Below are positions 7,055 to 15,738 of a DNA stretch of 64,000 nt, piece by piece; positions within the stretch are counted from its first letter, which is position 1, and every line of letters begins with the position of its first letter. Source of the DNA: an uncultured Collinsella sp. (GTDB lineage: Bacteria > Actinomycetota > Coriobacteriia > Coriobacteriales > Coriobacteriaceae). The DNA is taken from NCBI GenBank assembly GCA_902479075.1, contig CABSNK010000002.1:93545-157544 (forward strand). The letters run 5' to 3'. A program made the position numbers and the translations under genes. The notes beneath the pieces are model-generated. The model made no database searches and was not told the DNA's origin. It saw only the letters and a program-made list of their open reading frames with translations.

Positions 7055-8434
7055 ATGAACACCGAGGAAATTGCGCGCATCGTCGGCGATCAGCGCGCCT
7101 ACTTTAAGACGCACGCCACGTTTGATGTCGATGCTCGGCGTCGCGCGCTCGTGAGTTTACGCGATGCAGTACGGGCCCACGAGGCCGATATCGCCCATGC
7201 GCTCAAGACCGATTTGGGAAAGTCGCATGACGAGGCCTATATGTGCGAGATCGGCACGTCGCTTTCCGAGATTCGACATCAGATCGCTCACGTGGCTCGA
7301 TGGAGTCGTCCGCGCCTGCGTCCGTGCGATCTCGCTAACGCCGTGAGTGTGTGCAAAACGCAAACCGTGCCCTATGGCGTCACACTCATTATGGCTCCGT
7401 GGAACTATCCGTTTTTGCTAACGCTCGAGCCGCTCGCCGGCGCCCTTGCCGCGGGCAATACTGTGGTCATCAAGCCGAGCGCCTATGCTCCGGCATCGAG
7501 CGCGGTGCTCAGGCAAATCTGTGAAGAGGCATTTGATCCGCGCCTGGTGACGGTTGTCGAGGGCGGGCGCGCCGAAAACGAAGCGCTGCTCGATGAGCAC
7601 TGGGACAAGATCTTCTTTACCGGTAGCGTTCCGGTCGGCAAACTCGTCATGGAGCGCGCAAGTAAAAACCTTACTCCTGTGACGCTTGAGCTGGGCGGAA
7701 AGAGCCCCTGCATCGTGGATGCGACGGCAAACTTGAAGGTCGCGGCACGGCGTATCGCCTTTGGTAAATGGCTCAACGTGGGGCAGACCTGCGTGGCGCC
7801 CGACTACCTGCTGGTCGATACGCGCGTGCACGACGAGCTGTTGGGCCTCATCAAGGAAGAGACCCGCCGTATGTTTGGTGAGCATCCGCTCGATAACGAG
7901 GATTACGGGCATATCGTCAACGCCAAGCATTTCGCGCGCGTGCGCGGGCTGATCGACCCCGATAAGGTTGTGCTGGGGGGCATGGCGCGCGAGTCGTCGC
8001 TCAAGATTGAGCCGACGATTTTAGACGGTGTGGCGCCTGAGGACGCCGTAATGCAGGAGGAGATTTTCGGCCCCATCTTACCGGTACTGACGTTTGAGAG
8101 CCTAGACGAGGCCGAGACGTTTATTACGGATCGTCCGACGCCGCTGGCCCTGTATATCTTTAGTCGGGATCGCGAGGTTCAGCGGCGCTTTGTGCGCTAC
8201 GTGCCTTTTGGCGGCGGCTGCGTTAACGACACCATCATGCACTTGGCTACGAGCCATATGGGCTTTGGCGGCATGGGCGCGAGCGGCATGGGGCAGTACC
8301 ATGGCCGCGAAAGCTTCGATACGTTTAGCCACAAGAAGAGCATCGTGAACAAGGCAACCTGGCTGGACGTGCCATTCCGCTATGCGCCCTACGCAAGCTG
8401 GAAGCACAAGTTCGTGCGCATGTTTGTGCATTAG
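7055..8434 (+). CDS. NAD(P)-dependent aldehyde dehydrogenase
   Basis: 459 residues, the short class-3-like ALDH type. Cofactor and catalytic features: APWNYPF (substrate/cofactor channel), Glu in LELGGKSP (Glu212 by count), and the nucleophile in NVGQTCVAPD (Cys246). A hydrophobic, basic C-terminal stretch (VPFRYAPYASWKHKFVRMFVH) resembles the tail of fatty-aldehyde-type family members, so membrane contact is possible. It oxidises aldehydes to acids with NAD(P)+. It lies 8 nt after the Fe-alcohol dehydrogenase with its own AGGAGGG site and is closed by a hairpin at 8458. Confidence 0.93.
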   Translation: MNTEEIARIVGDQRAYFKTHATFDVDARRRALVSLRDAVRAHEADIAHALKTDLGKSHDEAYMCEIGTSLSEIRHQIAHVARWSRPRLRPCDLANAVSVCKTQTVPYGVTLIMAPWNYPFLLTLEPLAGALAAGNTVVIKPSAYAPASSAVLRQICEEAFDPRLVTVVEGGRAENEALLDEHWDKIFFTGSVPVGKLVMERASKNLTPVTLELGGKSPCIVDATANLKVAARRIAFGKWLNVGQTCVAPDYLLVDTRVHDELLGLIKEETRRMFGEHPLDNEDYGHIVNAKHFARVRGLIDPDKVVLGGMARESSLKIEPTILDGVAPEDAVMQEEIFGPILPVLTFESLDEAETFITDRPTPLALYIFSRDREVQRRFVRYVPFGGGCVNDTIMHLATSHMGFGGMGASGMGQYHGRESFDTFSHKKSIVNKATWLDVPFRYAPYASWKHKFVRMFVH

Positions 8435-8457
8435 AATCAAATGACATAGGGCGAACA

Positions 8458-8496
8458 AAATGGCCGCCTCCGCGCAAGCGAAGACGGCCATTTCTC
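8458..8496 (+). terminator. terminator after the dehydrogenase pair
   Basis: Nine-pair stem AAATGGCCG/CGGCCATTT around an 18-nt loop that can itself form CGC/GCG, followed by a short pyrimidine run. Nothing gene-like that I trust lies in the remaining 180 nt before 8680. Confidence 0.7.
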
Positions 8497-8679
8497 ACGA
8501 TGAAAACGTGTATCGGAGTTGGCAAGACCCGCTGCCACGGGTGCCATCCGTGCCTCTATCTTGCAGACGTTGCAGCGAGCGATTGAAAGACGCAGGCAGG
8601 ATGAATCTGTGTCCGCACGGGCCCGTAAACTTCTCGGTAAGGTTAAGCGCCGGTTTATCCGGCCGTTAGAGGAGTTGCC

Positions 8680-9006
8680 ATGTACGAGCCTTCGCGTGTT
8701 CTTCTGTCGTTTCATATCGCAGGATTTCAGTATGCCGACGGCGCTTTGGTCCTAGGCGATCTTAAAGCGGGCGATAAGCTAACGCTGTGTGCCGAGCGCG
8801 ATAATCCCCATGACCCTGAGGCGGTTGCGATCTATTACGGCAGCACCAAGCTTGGCTATGTTCCGGGAAACGAGGTCGGCCCGCTGTCCTTGATGATGTA
8901 TTACGGCCACGAGGACGTGTTTGAGGCTCGCGTGCAACAGGTTGCCCCCGAGCGCAGCCCGTGGCATCAGGTGCGCGTTGGGCTTTATGTGGTGGATGCT
9001 CGCTAG
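8680..9006 (+). CDS. HIRAN domain protein
   Basis: 108 residues that make up one HIRAN domain: LSFHIAGFQYADG, LKAGDKLTLCAERDNPHDPEAVAIYY and KLGYVPGNE are the typical strands. In eukaryotic HLTF the domain binds 3' single-strand DNA ends at stalled forks; in bacteria it occurs alone or fused to nucleases and helicases. A stand-alone form like this is common and its role is not established. Start ATG at 8680 follows GAGGAG. A small charged gene follows within 20 nt, suggesting they are co-expressed. Confidence 0.85.
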   Translation: MYEPSRVLLSFHIAGFQYADGALVLGDLKAGDKLTLCAERDNPHDPEAVAIYYGSTKLGYVPGNEVGPLSLMMYYGHEDVFEARVQQVAPERSPWHQVRVGLYVVDAR

Positions 9007-9024
9007 TCGGCAATGGAGGCGGCC

Positions 9025-9204
9025 ATGTTTGATGACGACGACCTGTTCGATTTGACAGACGATCCGTTTGAGTGGGATATGCTACTCGATGACGATGAGT
9101 TGGAGCAGGATCGCAAAAAGCAAAAGGACAAGAATGCCCAGGGTGACGCTTCGAAAAAGAAAGACAAGCGCCGCCGCGGACTGTTCGGTGGGCTCTTTGG
9201 ATAA
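9025..9204 (+). CDS. small charge-segregated protein
   Basis: 59 residues. The first half is almost all Asp/Glu with Phe and Trp (DDDDLFDLTDDPFEWD), the second half Lys/Arg-rich (KKKDKRRRG), and it ends in GLFGGLFG. I do not recognise a family. ATG at 9025 is preferred to that at 9013 because GGAGG at 9015-9019 lies 5 nt before it. It follows the HIRAN gene by 18 nt. The polarised charge and low complexity suggest a disordered protein that binds a basic partner or nucleic acid; this is inference. Confidence 0.65.
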   Translation: MFDDDDLFDLTDDPFEWDMLLDDDELEQDRKKQKDKNAQGDASKKKDKRRRGLFGGLFG

Positions 9205-9270
9205 CAGCCGCATCGATGCGTCTGTATACTTAGCACGAGTTGAACGCGTTGCGAAATGAGGGCATAGACG

Positions 9271-9816
9271 ATGATGTGGTTTACCGCCGACCTGCACCTG
9301 GGCGATACGAATATCTTGCACGACATGGACCGGCCGTTTGGCTCGGTCGAGGAGATGAACCGCAAGGTCATCGATGCCATCAATGAGTGCGTGGCTGCGG
9401 ATGACCGCCTCTATATTCTGGGTGACTTTACCTATCGTTTGCCCCTAGCGGATGCCGTGCACCTGCGCGAGCGTATCGAATGCAAGAATGTGACGCTCAT
9501 CCGCGGTAACCATGACGGCGACTGGGAAGATTCCGACGTACCGCAGATTTGGGAAGACGTGCGCGATTACCTGGAGATTGCTCCCGGCTATGCCAAGGGC
9601 CATCGTCTGGTTATGAGCCACTACCCCATGCTTAGCTGGAATGGCAAGGCGCGTGGTGCCATCATGCTGCACGGGCATATCCACAGCAGGGGAGACCGCA
9701 CCAACGCGCGCAACCGCGATCGCGAGCGCCCTATCTTTCGCTACGATGTCGGTCTCGATGCCAACGAGTACAGGCCCGTAAGCCGAGATCAAATCCTTAG
9801 CTTCTTTGGACTGTAA
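9271..9816 (+). CDS. calcineurin-like metallophosphoesterase
   Basis: 181 residues. All family motifs are visible: the metal ligands in TADLHLGD, LGDFT, GNHDGD, then MSHYP and HGHIHS. Single-domain proteins of this kind (YfcE-like or phage-associated) hydrolyse phosphodiesters with two divalent metals; the substrate is unknown. Its start is ATG-ATG at 9271/9274 with only a weak GAGGG upstream. A strong terminator follows. Confidence 0.88.
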   Translation: MMWFTADLHLGDTNILHDMDRPFGSVEEMNRKVIDAINECVAADDRLYILGDFTYRLPLADAVHLRERIECKNVTLIRGNHDGDWEDSDVPQIWEDVRDYLEIAPGYAKGHRLVMSHYPMLSWNGKARGAIMLHGHIHSRGDRTNARNRDRERPIFRYDVGLDANEYRPVSRDQILSFFGL

Positions 9817-9861
9817 TTCTCGAATCACCACAAAGGGAGCTGGTAACTTTGCGGTGGTTCT

Positions 9862-9896
9862 GGCGCCGTTGCCATTATGGTGGCGGCGCCTTTTTT
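9862..9896 (+). terminator. intrinsic terminator after the phosphoesterase
   Basis: GGCGCCG/CGGCGCC stem with an inner GCCA/TGG helix, followed by six T (9891-9896). A weaker CACC/GGTG hairpin lies just before it at 9826-9858. Confidence 0.9.
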
Positions 9897-9954
9897 GTCC
9901 GTGCGGCGCGGTAGAGTGTAAACGGTTGAAATTTGCGTCCATCGAGGAGCTGCT

Positions 9955-11712
9955 ATGAATGAGATCAAGTGTCCGCATTGTGGCGAAGTCTTTAAGGTCG
10001 ATGCGTCTGGCTATGCGGATATCGTCAAGCAAGTACGCGATGCCGAGTTTTCGCGCGATCTGGATGAGCGTGTGAGGGCAGTCCAGCGCGAGGGCGAGCA
10101 GGCGCTGGAGCTTGAGCGCTCGCGTTCGACGGCTGCCTTGCAAAAGGCAGAGTCTCAGCGCAATGCTCAGCTTGTCGAGCAGAAGAATGCTGCAGCTCAG
10201 AAGCTGGCACAAGAGGTTGCCAAGCGCGACGCTGAGCTTGCCGAGCTGCGCGCCAAGCTCGAGGGCGCTGCCACAGAGCGCGAGAGCGCAAGTCAGCGCG
10301 CGGCGGTTGAGGCCCGTGCCGACGCTCAAAAGGAGAACGCCGAGCTTCAGCGAGAAATCGACAATTTGCGTGCGCAGCTGGAGCGCAAAGATGACGAAGC
10401 CAAGCTTGCCGAGTCGGCGGCGCGCAATGCTGCTCAAAACGATTTGGCTGCACGTGATGCTCAGATTGCCGAGCTGCAGGCCAGGCTTGCCGCGGCGGAC
10501 AAGGCCCAGGAGATGGCGCTTGCCGCTGCCGCGGCAGAGTCGCAGCGTGAGCTCGATGCCGCTCGCAGCGAGGCCGATCGCGCGCTTGCTGACTACCGCG
10601 CGCAGGTACAAGAGAAGTTTTCCACCGCAAAGGCACAGTCTGAGCAAGAGGCCGAGGGCCTGCGTGCCCAACTGCGCGAGCAGGAACTGATGGCAAAAAT
10701 GAACCTGTCAGAGGCGGTCGCCGCGGCGGAACGAGAGCGCGATGAGGCACGTGCCAAGCTGACGAGCGAGCTGGCGGTACGCGATTCTCGCGAGGAGCAA
10801 GCCAAGGCGGCACACGAGCTCGAGCTTGCGCAGGCCAAGCGCGCGAGCGATGACCTGATTCGCTACAAGGATGAAGAGATTGAGCGCCTTAAGGACATGA
10901 AGGTGCGCCTGTCCACCAAGATGGTGGGCGAGTCGCTCGAGCAGCACTGCGAGACCGAGTTTAACCGCCTACGCATGACGGCGTTTCCCAACGCGTACTT
11001 CGAGAAAGACAACGATGCGTCCGAGGGTACCAAGGGCGACTTTATCTTCCGCGAGTGCGATGCGAGCGGCAACGAGGTCATTTCGATTATGTTCGAGATG
11101 AAAAACGAGAACGACGAGACTGCGACCAAGCACAAAAACGAGGACTTCTTTAAGAAACTCGATCATGATCGTCGCCAGAAAGGCTGTGAGTACGCGGTGC
11201 TCTGCACACTGCTCGAGCCCGAGAGCGAGCTCTATAACGCGGGAATCGTGGACGTGAGCTATCGCTACGAGAAGATGTACGTGATTCGCCCACAGTTTTT
11301 CATTCCCATGATTACACTTCTTCGCAACGCCGCCATGGGTTCGCTGCGCTATAAGCAGGAGCTGGCGGAGTACAAGCAGCAGAATATCGACGTCACGAAC
11401 TTCGAAGCCAAGATGGAAAAGTTCAAGAACGATTTCGGCCGCAACTACGAGATCGCGAGCCGCAAGTTCCAAACGGCAATCGATGAGATTGACAAGACGA
11501 TTAGCCATCTGCAGAAAACCAAGGAGGCATTGCTGTCCTCCGAGAACAACCTGCGCCTAGCCAACAAGAAGGCCGACGATCTTACCATTCGCAAGCTCAC
11601 GTGGGGCAACAAGACCATGAAGGCCGCCTTTGACGAGGCGCGCGGGGCTGCGCCAGAGACAAACGATGAGCCCGCCGAGGCGGATTCGTATGAGGTCGAG
11701 GATGCCGAGTAA
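9955..11712 (+). CDS. DUF2130 protein: zinc-ribbon-like start, long coiled coil, conserved nuclease-like C-terminus
   Basis: 585 residues. The first residues hold a CPHCGEVF knuckle; about 25-310 is almost continuous Ala/Glu/Arg heptad coiled coil; about 315-500 is the conserved DUF2130 domain (MVGESLEQHCETEFNRLRM, then EGTKGDFIFRECDASGNEVISIMFEMKNE and DHDRRQKGCEYAVLCT). The D-x-E-x-K spacing around GDFIF...FEMKNE recalls restriction-type (PD-(D/E)XK) nucleases, as in RmuC; that is my reading, not proven. Proteins of this family sit in the cytoplasm and their role is unknown. Good GAGGAG site before ATG 9955. Bounded by terminators on both sides, so monocistronic. Confidence 0.88.
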   Translation: MNEIKCPHCGEVFKVDASGYADIVKQVRDAEFSRDLDERVRAVQREGEQALELERSRSTAALQKAESQRNAQLVEQKNAAAQKLAQEVAKRDAELAELRAKLEGAATERESASQRAAVEARADAQKENAELQREIDNLRAQLERKDDEAKLAESAARNAAQNDLAARDAQIAELQARLAAADKAQEMALAAAAAESQRELDAARSEADRALADYRAQVQEKFSTAKAQSEQEAEGLRAQLREQELMAKMNLSEAVAAAERERDEARAKLTSELAVRDSREEQAKAAHELELAQAKRASDDLIRYKDEEIERLKDMKVRLSTKMVGESLEQHCETEFNRLRMTAFPNAYFEKDNDASEGTKGDFIFRECDASGNEVISIMFEMKNENDETATKHKNEDFFKKLDHDRRQKGCEYAVLCTLLEPESELYNAGIVDVSYRYEKMYVIRPQFFIPMITLLRNAAMGSLRYKQELAEYKQQNIDVTNFEAKMEKFKNDFGRNYEIASRKFQTAIDEIDKTISHLQKTKEALLSSENNLRLANKKADDLTIRKLTWGNKTMKAAFDEARGAAPETNDEPAEADSYEVEDAE

Positions 11713-11733
11713 GGCATAGCATATAGTGCAAAA

Positions 11734-11765
11734 CGGGGCCGCTGGCGATATTGCCAACGGCCCCG
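11734..11765. terminator. bidirectional terminator between convergent genes
   Basis: CGGGGCCG/CGGCCCCG with inner TGGC/GCCA and a 6-nt loop. It serves the DUF2130 gene from the left and the HelY-like helicase gene from the right. Confidence 0.8.
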
Positions 11766-11789
11766 CTTGTTTCGTTCCAGTATGTTCGG

Positions 11790-14471
11790 CTAGTCCCCGA
11801 GCAGGTCCTCGATAAAGCCGACGCGGTAGTTTTTGAAGATGACCTCGCCGCCGTCTTGTGTGGCGTCCAGATCGACATCGCCCATGATGCCAAAGTCGTG
11901 GTCGCCATCCTCGTCGGCAAAGATCTGGTGCACGTGCCACACGTGTGCGGTCTTCTCATCGGATTCATCGATGGAAAACATCGCGGCACTGCGGGCATCT
12001 CCGTCGGTGATGATTTCTTCGTGTTGCTCGTGATAGGCGTCGAGCGCCTTTTGCCAGCGGACCTCGCTCATGCCCCAGTCCTCATCGAGCTCGCCCAAGT
12101 CGCGAACGTGCTCGCGGGCGGCAAGGGTCACGCGGCGGAAGAGCGCGTTGCGTACCAACAGCGTGCAGCCGCGGCGGTCCGCCACGACCTCGTCGATGCC
12201 CTGGGGCGGCGCGGCATCGAGAGCCGCCGGGTTGCCGGCGTTCTCCCACTCGTCCACCAGGCTCGAGTCCACCGAGCGCACCACAAAGCCCAGCCACGAG
12301 ATAATGTCGCGCAGGCGCTCGTCGCGCTTTTCGATGGGTACGGTGCGGTCGAGCGAACGGTAGGCCTCTGCCAGGTAGCGCAGCAAAATGCCCTCGGAGC
12401 GGGCGATGCCGAGCTTTTGAATGTAGCCCTTAAAATCACTCGCGCTTTCCAGCATATCGCGCAGGACGCTCTTGGGAGAGAGCTGGTAGTCGTTTGCCCA
12501 GGGTACTTCCTGGCAGTACTTGTCAAAGGCGGCGTCGAGCAAATCCTCGAGCGGCTTTTCGTACGTGACGTCCTGAATGCGCTCCAAGCGCTCCTCATAC
12601 TCGATGCCGTCGGCCTTCATCTCGGCCATAGCGCGATCGCGTGCGGCACGCTCCTGCGCGCGCAGCACCTGTTTGGGATCCTCGAGCGTTGCCTCGACCA
12701 TTGAGATCAGGTCCATGGTATAGGTCTCGCTCTCGGGATCGAGCAACTCCAGCGCGGCAAGCAGGAACGGCGAGAGCGGCTGATCGAGCGCGAAGTCCTC
12801 GGGCAGATCGACCGTCAGCGCATAGTCGATGTCTGGTGCAGCGTCAGCTGGGGCGTCAGACGCGGGCGGTACCTCGGTGCGAACGACGACGCCGGAATCA
12901 ATGAGCGTGGCGAAGATTTCGTCGGCGCGAACCTCGAGCTTAGCCTTTTCCTCGGGAGTCTGCAGGCTTGTCTCGATGAGGTCGTGTACGCGGGCACGGG
13001 CGTCGCCGCCCTGCTCGACCACGCTAATCACCATGGAGTGCGTGATGCGCAGGCGCGGCTTGAGTGTCTCGGGCTGCGTCTCGATCAGGCGCTCAAAGGT
13101 CTGCTTGTTCCAGGTGACAAAGCCCTCGGGGGCCTTTTTCTTTTTAATCTTACGGAGCTTTTTGGGGTCGTCGCCCGCCTTGGCCATAAGCTTGGCATTC
13201 TCGATCTCGTGCTCGGGTGCCTCGGCGATCACCATGCCCTCGGTATCGAAGCCCGAGCGACCGGCGCGACCGGCAATCTGATGGAACTCACGGGCGCGCA
13301 GGCGACGCATCTTGTAGCCGTCGAACTTGGTGAGCGCGGTGAGGACCACGGTGTGGATGGGCACGTTGATGCCGACGCCGAGCGTGTCGGTACCGCAGAT
13401 GACGGGCAGCAGGCCCTGCTGCGCCAAGCGCTCGACCAGGAGGCGATAGCGCGGCAGCATACCGGCGTGGTGCACGCCGACGCCACATCCGAGCAGGCGC
13501 TTGAGAATCTTGCCAAAAGCCGTGGAGAAGCTCGTGCCTTTGGCGGCTTCCTTAATAGCCTCGCGCTGCTCCTTGCTGGCAATGCCAAAGTTGGCGAGGG
13601 ATTGCGCCGTCGCAAGGGCGGCGTCCTGGCTAAAGTGCACGATATAGAGCGGGGCCTCTCCACGGCGCATGGCGAGCTCGACCGTGCCCTCGAGCGAGGT
13701 CGTCACGTAGTCGTAGCTCAGCGGCACGGGGCGCGGGGCATCGACGACCAAGTCGCAGGTAGCACCGGTGTGTTCTTCGAGTGAGGCGGCGATGGCGGTG
13801 ACATCGCCGAGCGTGGCACTCATGAGCATGAATTGCGTGTGGGGCAGGGTGAGCAGCGGTACCTGCCATGCCCAACCGCGATCGGGGTCGGCAAAGTAAT
13901 GGAACTCGTCCATGGCAACGCAGCCCACGTCGGCGTCCTCGCCCTCGCGCAGTGCATCGTTGGCAAGGATTTCGGCTGTGCAGCAGATGACGGGCGCCTT
14001 GGTATTGATATGCGTGTCGCCGGTGATCATGCCGACGTTATCGCGGCCGAGCACCTGCACCAGGTCGAAGAACTTTTCGCTGACCAGAGCCTTGATAGGA
14101 GCCGTGTAGTAGCAGCGCTTGCCCTGTGCCATGCCCATAAAGAGCATGCCCAGCGCGACAAGCGACTTGCCCGATCCGGTCGGTGTTCCCAAAATGACAT
14201 GGTCACCGGCGGCTAGATCCATGAGGGCCTCTTCCTGGTGGTCCCACAGCTCAATACCGCGATTGCTCGTCCATTCAAAGAAGCGTTCGAAGGCCTGATC
14301 GGGCGTGAGCCATGGTTCGGGCTCACTGCCGTCCTCGGGCTCCCACCAGGTGGGGGAGAGCGCGCCGAGCGAGCCGAACTCGGCTTCGGTTCCCGTGCCG
14401 CCCGAGAATGAGCTGGCGGCGCCGGCGCCGGAGACGGTGCTGGCGGCGGTATCTGTCGTGGTCTGTGCCAT
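11790..14471 (-). CDS. HelY/Ski2-like DEAD/DEAH helicase with DUF3516 C-terminus
   Basis: 893 residues from the ATG at 14471 (the open frame runs on to 14642 but that part is low-quality sequence). Walker A GTPTGSGKS, motif II DEFH (VAMDEFHYF), motif III SATLGD and motif VI QIAGRAGRSG place it in SF2, close to actinobacterial HelY and the Ski2-like group; the long C-terminal half resembles DUF3516. Relatives unwind RNA or DNA with ATP; the role in bacteria is not settled. The N-terminus (about 1-40) is Thr/Ala/Ser-rich and likely disordered. A weak GAGAGAAAG lies before the start. Confidence 0.88.
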   Translation of the reverse strand: MAQTTTDTAASTVSGAGAASSFSGGTGTEAEFGSLGALSPTWWEPEDGSEPEPWLTPDQAFERFFEWTSNRGIELWDHQEEALMDLAAGDHVILGTPTGSGKSLVALGMLFMGMAQGKRCYYTAPIKALVSEKFFDLVQVLGRDNVGMITGDTHINTKAPVICCTAEILANDALREGEDADVGCVAMDEFHYFADPDRGWAWQVPLLTLPHTQFMLMSATLGDVTAIAASLEEHTGATCDLVVDAPRPVPLSYDYVTTSLEGTVELAMRRGEAPLYIVHFSQDAALATAQSLANFGIASKEQREAIKEAAKGTSFSTAFGKILKRLLGCGVGVHHAGMLPRYRLLVERLAQQGLLPVICGTDTLGVGINVPIHTVVLTALTKFDGYKMRRLRAREFHQIAGRAGRSGFDTEGMVIAEAPEHEIENAKLMAKAGDDPKKLRKIKKKKAPEGFVTWNKQTFERLIETQPETLKPRLRITHSMVISVVEQGGDARARVHDLIETSLQTPEEKAKLEVRADEIFATLIDSGVVVRTEVPPASDAPADAAPDIDYALTVDLPEDFALDQPLSPFLLAALELLDPESETYTMDLISMVEATLEDPKQVLRAQERAARDRAMAEMKADGIEYEERLERIQDVTYEKPLEDLLDAAFDKYCQEVPWANDYQLSPKSVLRDMLESASDFKGYIQKLGIARSEGILLRYLAEAYRSLDRTVPIEKRDERLRDIISWLGFVVRSVDSSLVDEWENAGNPAALDAAPPQGIDEVVADRRGCTLLVRNALFRRVTLAAREHVRDLGELDEDWGMSEVRWQKALDAYHEQHEEIITDGDARSAAMFSIDESDEKTAHVWHVHQIFADEDGDHDFGIMGDVDLDATQDGGEVIFKNYRVGFIEDLLGD

Positions 14472-14592
14472 GTGTTTGCTTTCTCTCGCGATTGCCCGCC
14501 ATCCATTATGGCGTAGCGACGGCGTGGGGCGCCAGCGCGAAAGAAAATGCAGGAAATGGGCGTTCTGCCCAGCCGTTTGGTGCGGTTGCCGG

Positions 14593-14715
14593 CTAAGTGA
14601 GTAGGCTTTTTGCGATATCGCGAGCACATGGCTTTTGCGCAAGGGCTCTACCTGCGGTTTTAGTTTGCGCTATGCGGGCTGTGCTTGTCTATTGCAAAAA
14701 AGTCTACTCACTTAG
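14593..14715. repeat. long imperfect inverted repeat in a 309-nt spacer
   Basis: Arms 14593-14617 and 14690-14715 pair over about 23 of 26 positions (CTAAGTGAGTAG at the left end, CTACTCACTTAG at the right), enclosing about 72 nt. The arms differ from those at 1764 and 54492. It lies after trmB and before the HelY gene, both minus strand. The rest of 14472-14780 shows no gene that I can support. Confidence 0.75.
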
Positions 14716-14780
14716 GTTTGAGGGTCGTTCGTTGGCGCCTATTCGCGCTTGTTTGCCGACGCCGCGACCATAAGAAGCCC

Positions 14781-15620
14781 CTAGGACTCTTGCGGCAGGC
14801 GTTTTTTGCCCTTGCGGGCGCGGTTTCTAAAGTTCTCGACGGCCTCTTCCATGCCCAGGGGTACATAGGTGAGCTCATCGAGGTTATCGGGCAGGTAGCA
14901 GGCAAGGCTTTGCTCCTGCATGCGGCCCGCCGTGAGCTGATCATCGCTGGGCAGCGCGTCGGGAGTGGCGCAAATGCCATAGACGGCGGCGCCCATCTCG
15001 CGTGTGCGGCATTCATATTCGGTCTCGGGATGCTCGGGATGGTCGCGGCGGACGTCGTCACTTACCCAAAGCGTGTCGTAGCCTGCCGCGGCAAACTGTC
15101 CCAGGGCGTAATCGCGCAATGGTTTGCTGTCGGTGCGCAGCGTGACGGTGGCGTCGGCTGAAAAGAGCGGGCGGTAGAGCATCAGATGGTCGACATGGAC
15201 GAGTCGTTTTTTGGCGTACTTGGCCTTGGGCTGCGGCGTGGGAAAGTTGATGGTGATGGCGTCGAGCTCGCCTGCGGCAAACAGCTGCGGCAGCGATGCG
15301 GCGCCTCGGGGCAGGACGAGTGCGTTGGCCAGTTCCTGCTCGCAGATTTTCTGCGCGGCATAGGCGATGCAGATGGGCTCCTGGTCCATACCGATAAAGA
15401 GGGTGTTTGGCTCGTGGGCCGCGCGCTCTACAAGGTATGTTCCCTTGCCACAGCCAAGATCCAGGTGAAGGTGCTCGAAGGGCTTGCTGCCTGCGGGCGC
15501 ACAGGCCTCGCGCCAATCTCCGGCATAGGCCTCGGGGTTCGTCTCAATCGCATCGGCGTAGCGCTCCAGGCGCTCTTCGAGCACAAAGTTCTTAGGCGTG
15601 CGAACGTGGACGGCTCCCAT
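14781..15620 (-). CDS. trmB: tRNA (guanine-N7-)-methyltransferase, divergent active-site motif
   Basis: 279 residues, longer than the usual 210-240 because of an N-terminal extension (RTPKNFVLEERLERYAD onward). SAM-binding loop HLDLGCGKGTYLVERA, acidic strand LFIGMDQEP and the C-terminal TEYECRTREMG match TrmB, which makes m7G46 in tRNA. Odd: the family motif FPDPWPK reads FPTPQPKAKYAKKRL here, so the conserved Asp and Trp are replaced by Thr and Gln. Start ATG 15620 follows AAGGAGC. It may still be TrmB or a relative with altered activity. Confidence 0.82.
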   Translation of the reverse strand: MGAVHVRTPKNFVLEERLERYADAIETNPEAYAGDWREACAPAGSKPFEHLHLDLGCGKGTYLVERAAHEPNTLFIGMDQEPICIAYAAQKICEQELANALVLPRGAASLPQLFAAGELDAITINFPTPQPKAKYAKKRLVHVDHLMLYRPLFSADATVTLRTDSKPLRDYALGQFAAAGYDTLWVSDDVRRDHPEHPETEYECRTREMGAAVYGICATPDALPSDDQLTAGRMQEQSLACYLPDNLDELTYVPLGMEEAVENFRNRARKGKKRLPQES

Positions 15621-15684
15621 GAGGCTCCTTGGTCATAAGTATGGAACGCATAGCTGCGCGTTCCGTCAATGGGTTGAAAAAGGG

Positions 15685-15701
15685 CGGGCATAGCTTGCCC
15701 G
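15685..15701 (-). terminator. terminator of the methyltransferase gene
   Basis: Six-pair CGGGCA/TGCCCG stem with a 5-nt loop. On the minus strand it is followed by GCCC and five T (15681-15677). Confidence 0.7.
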
Positions 15702-15738
15702 AAAGATGCGGTGCGGCTCGGCGACGAGTCGTCGATGC

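Noticed and set aside
8519..8755. 78-codon frame before and into the HIRAN gene
   Set aside because: TTG start without ribosome site, overlaps the HIRAN gene out of frame, no family; the amphipathic Arg-rich stretch is not enough.
14471..14642. 57-residue N-terminal extension of the HelY-like helicase
   Set aside because: Basic, low-quality sequence overlapping the inverted repeat, and the ATG at 14471 leads directly into helicase-type sequence.
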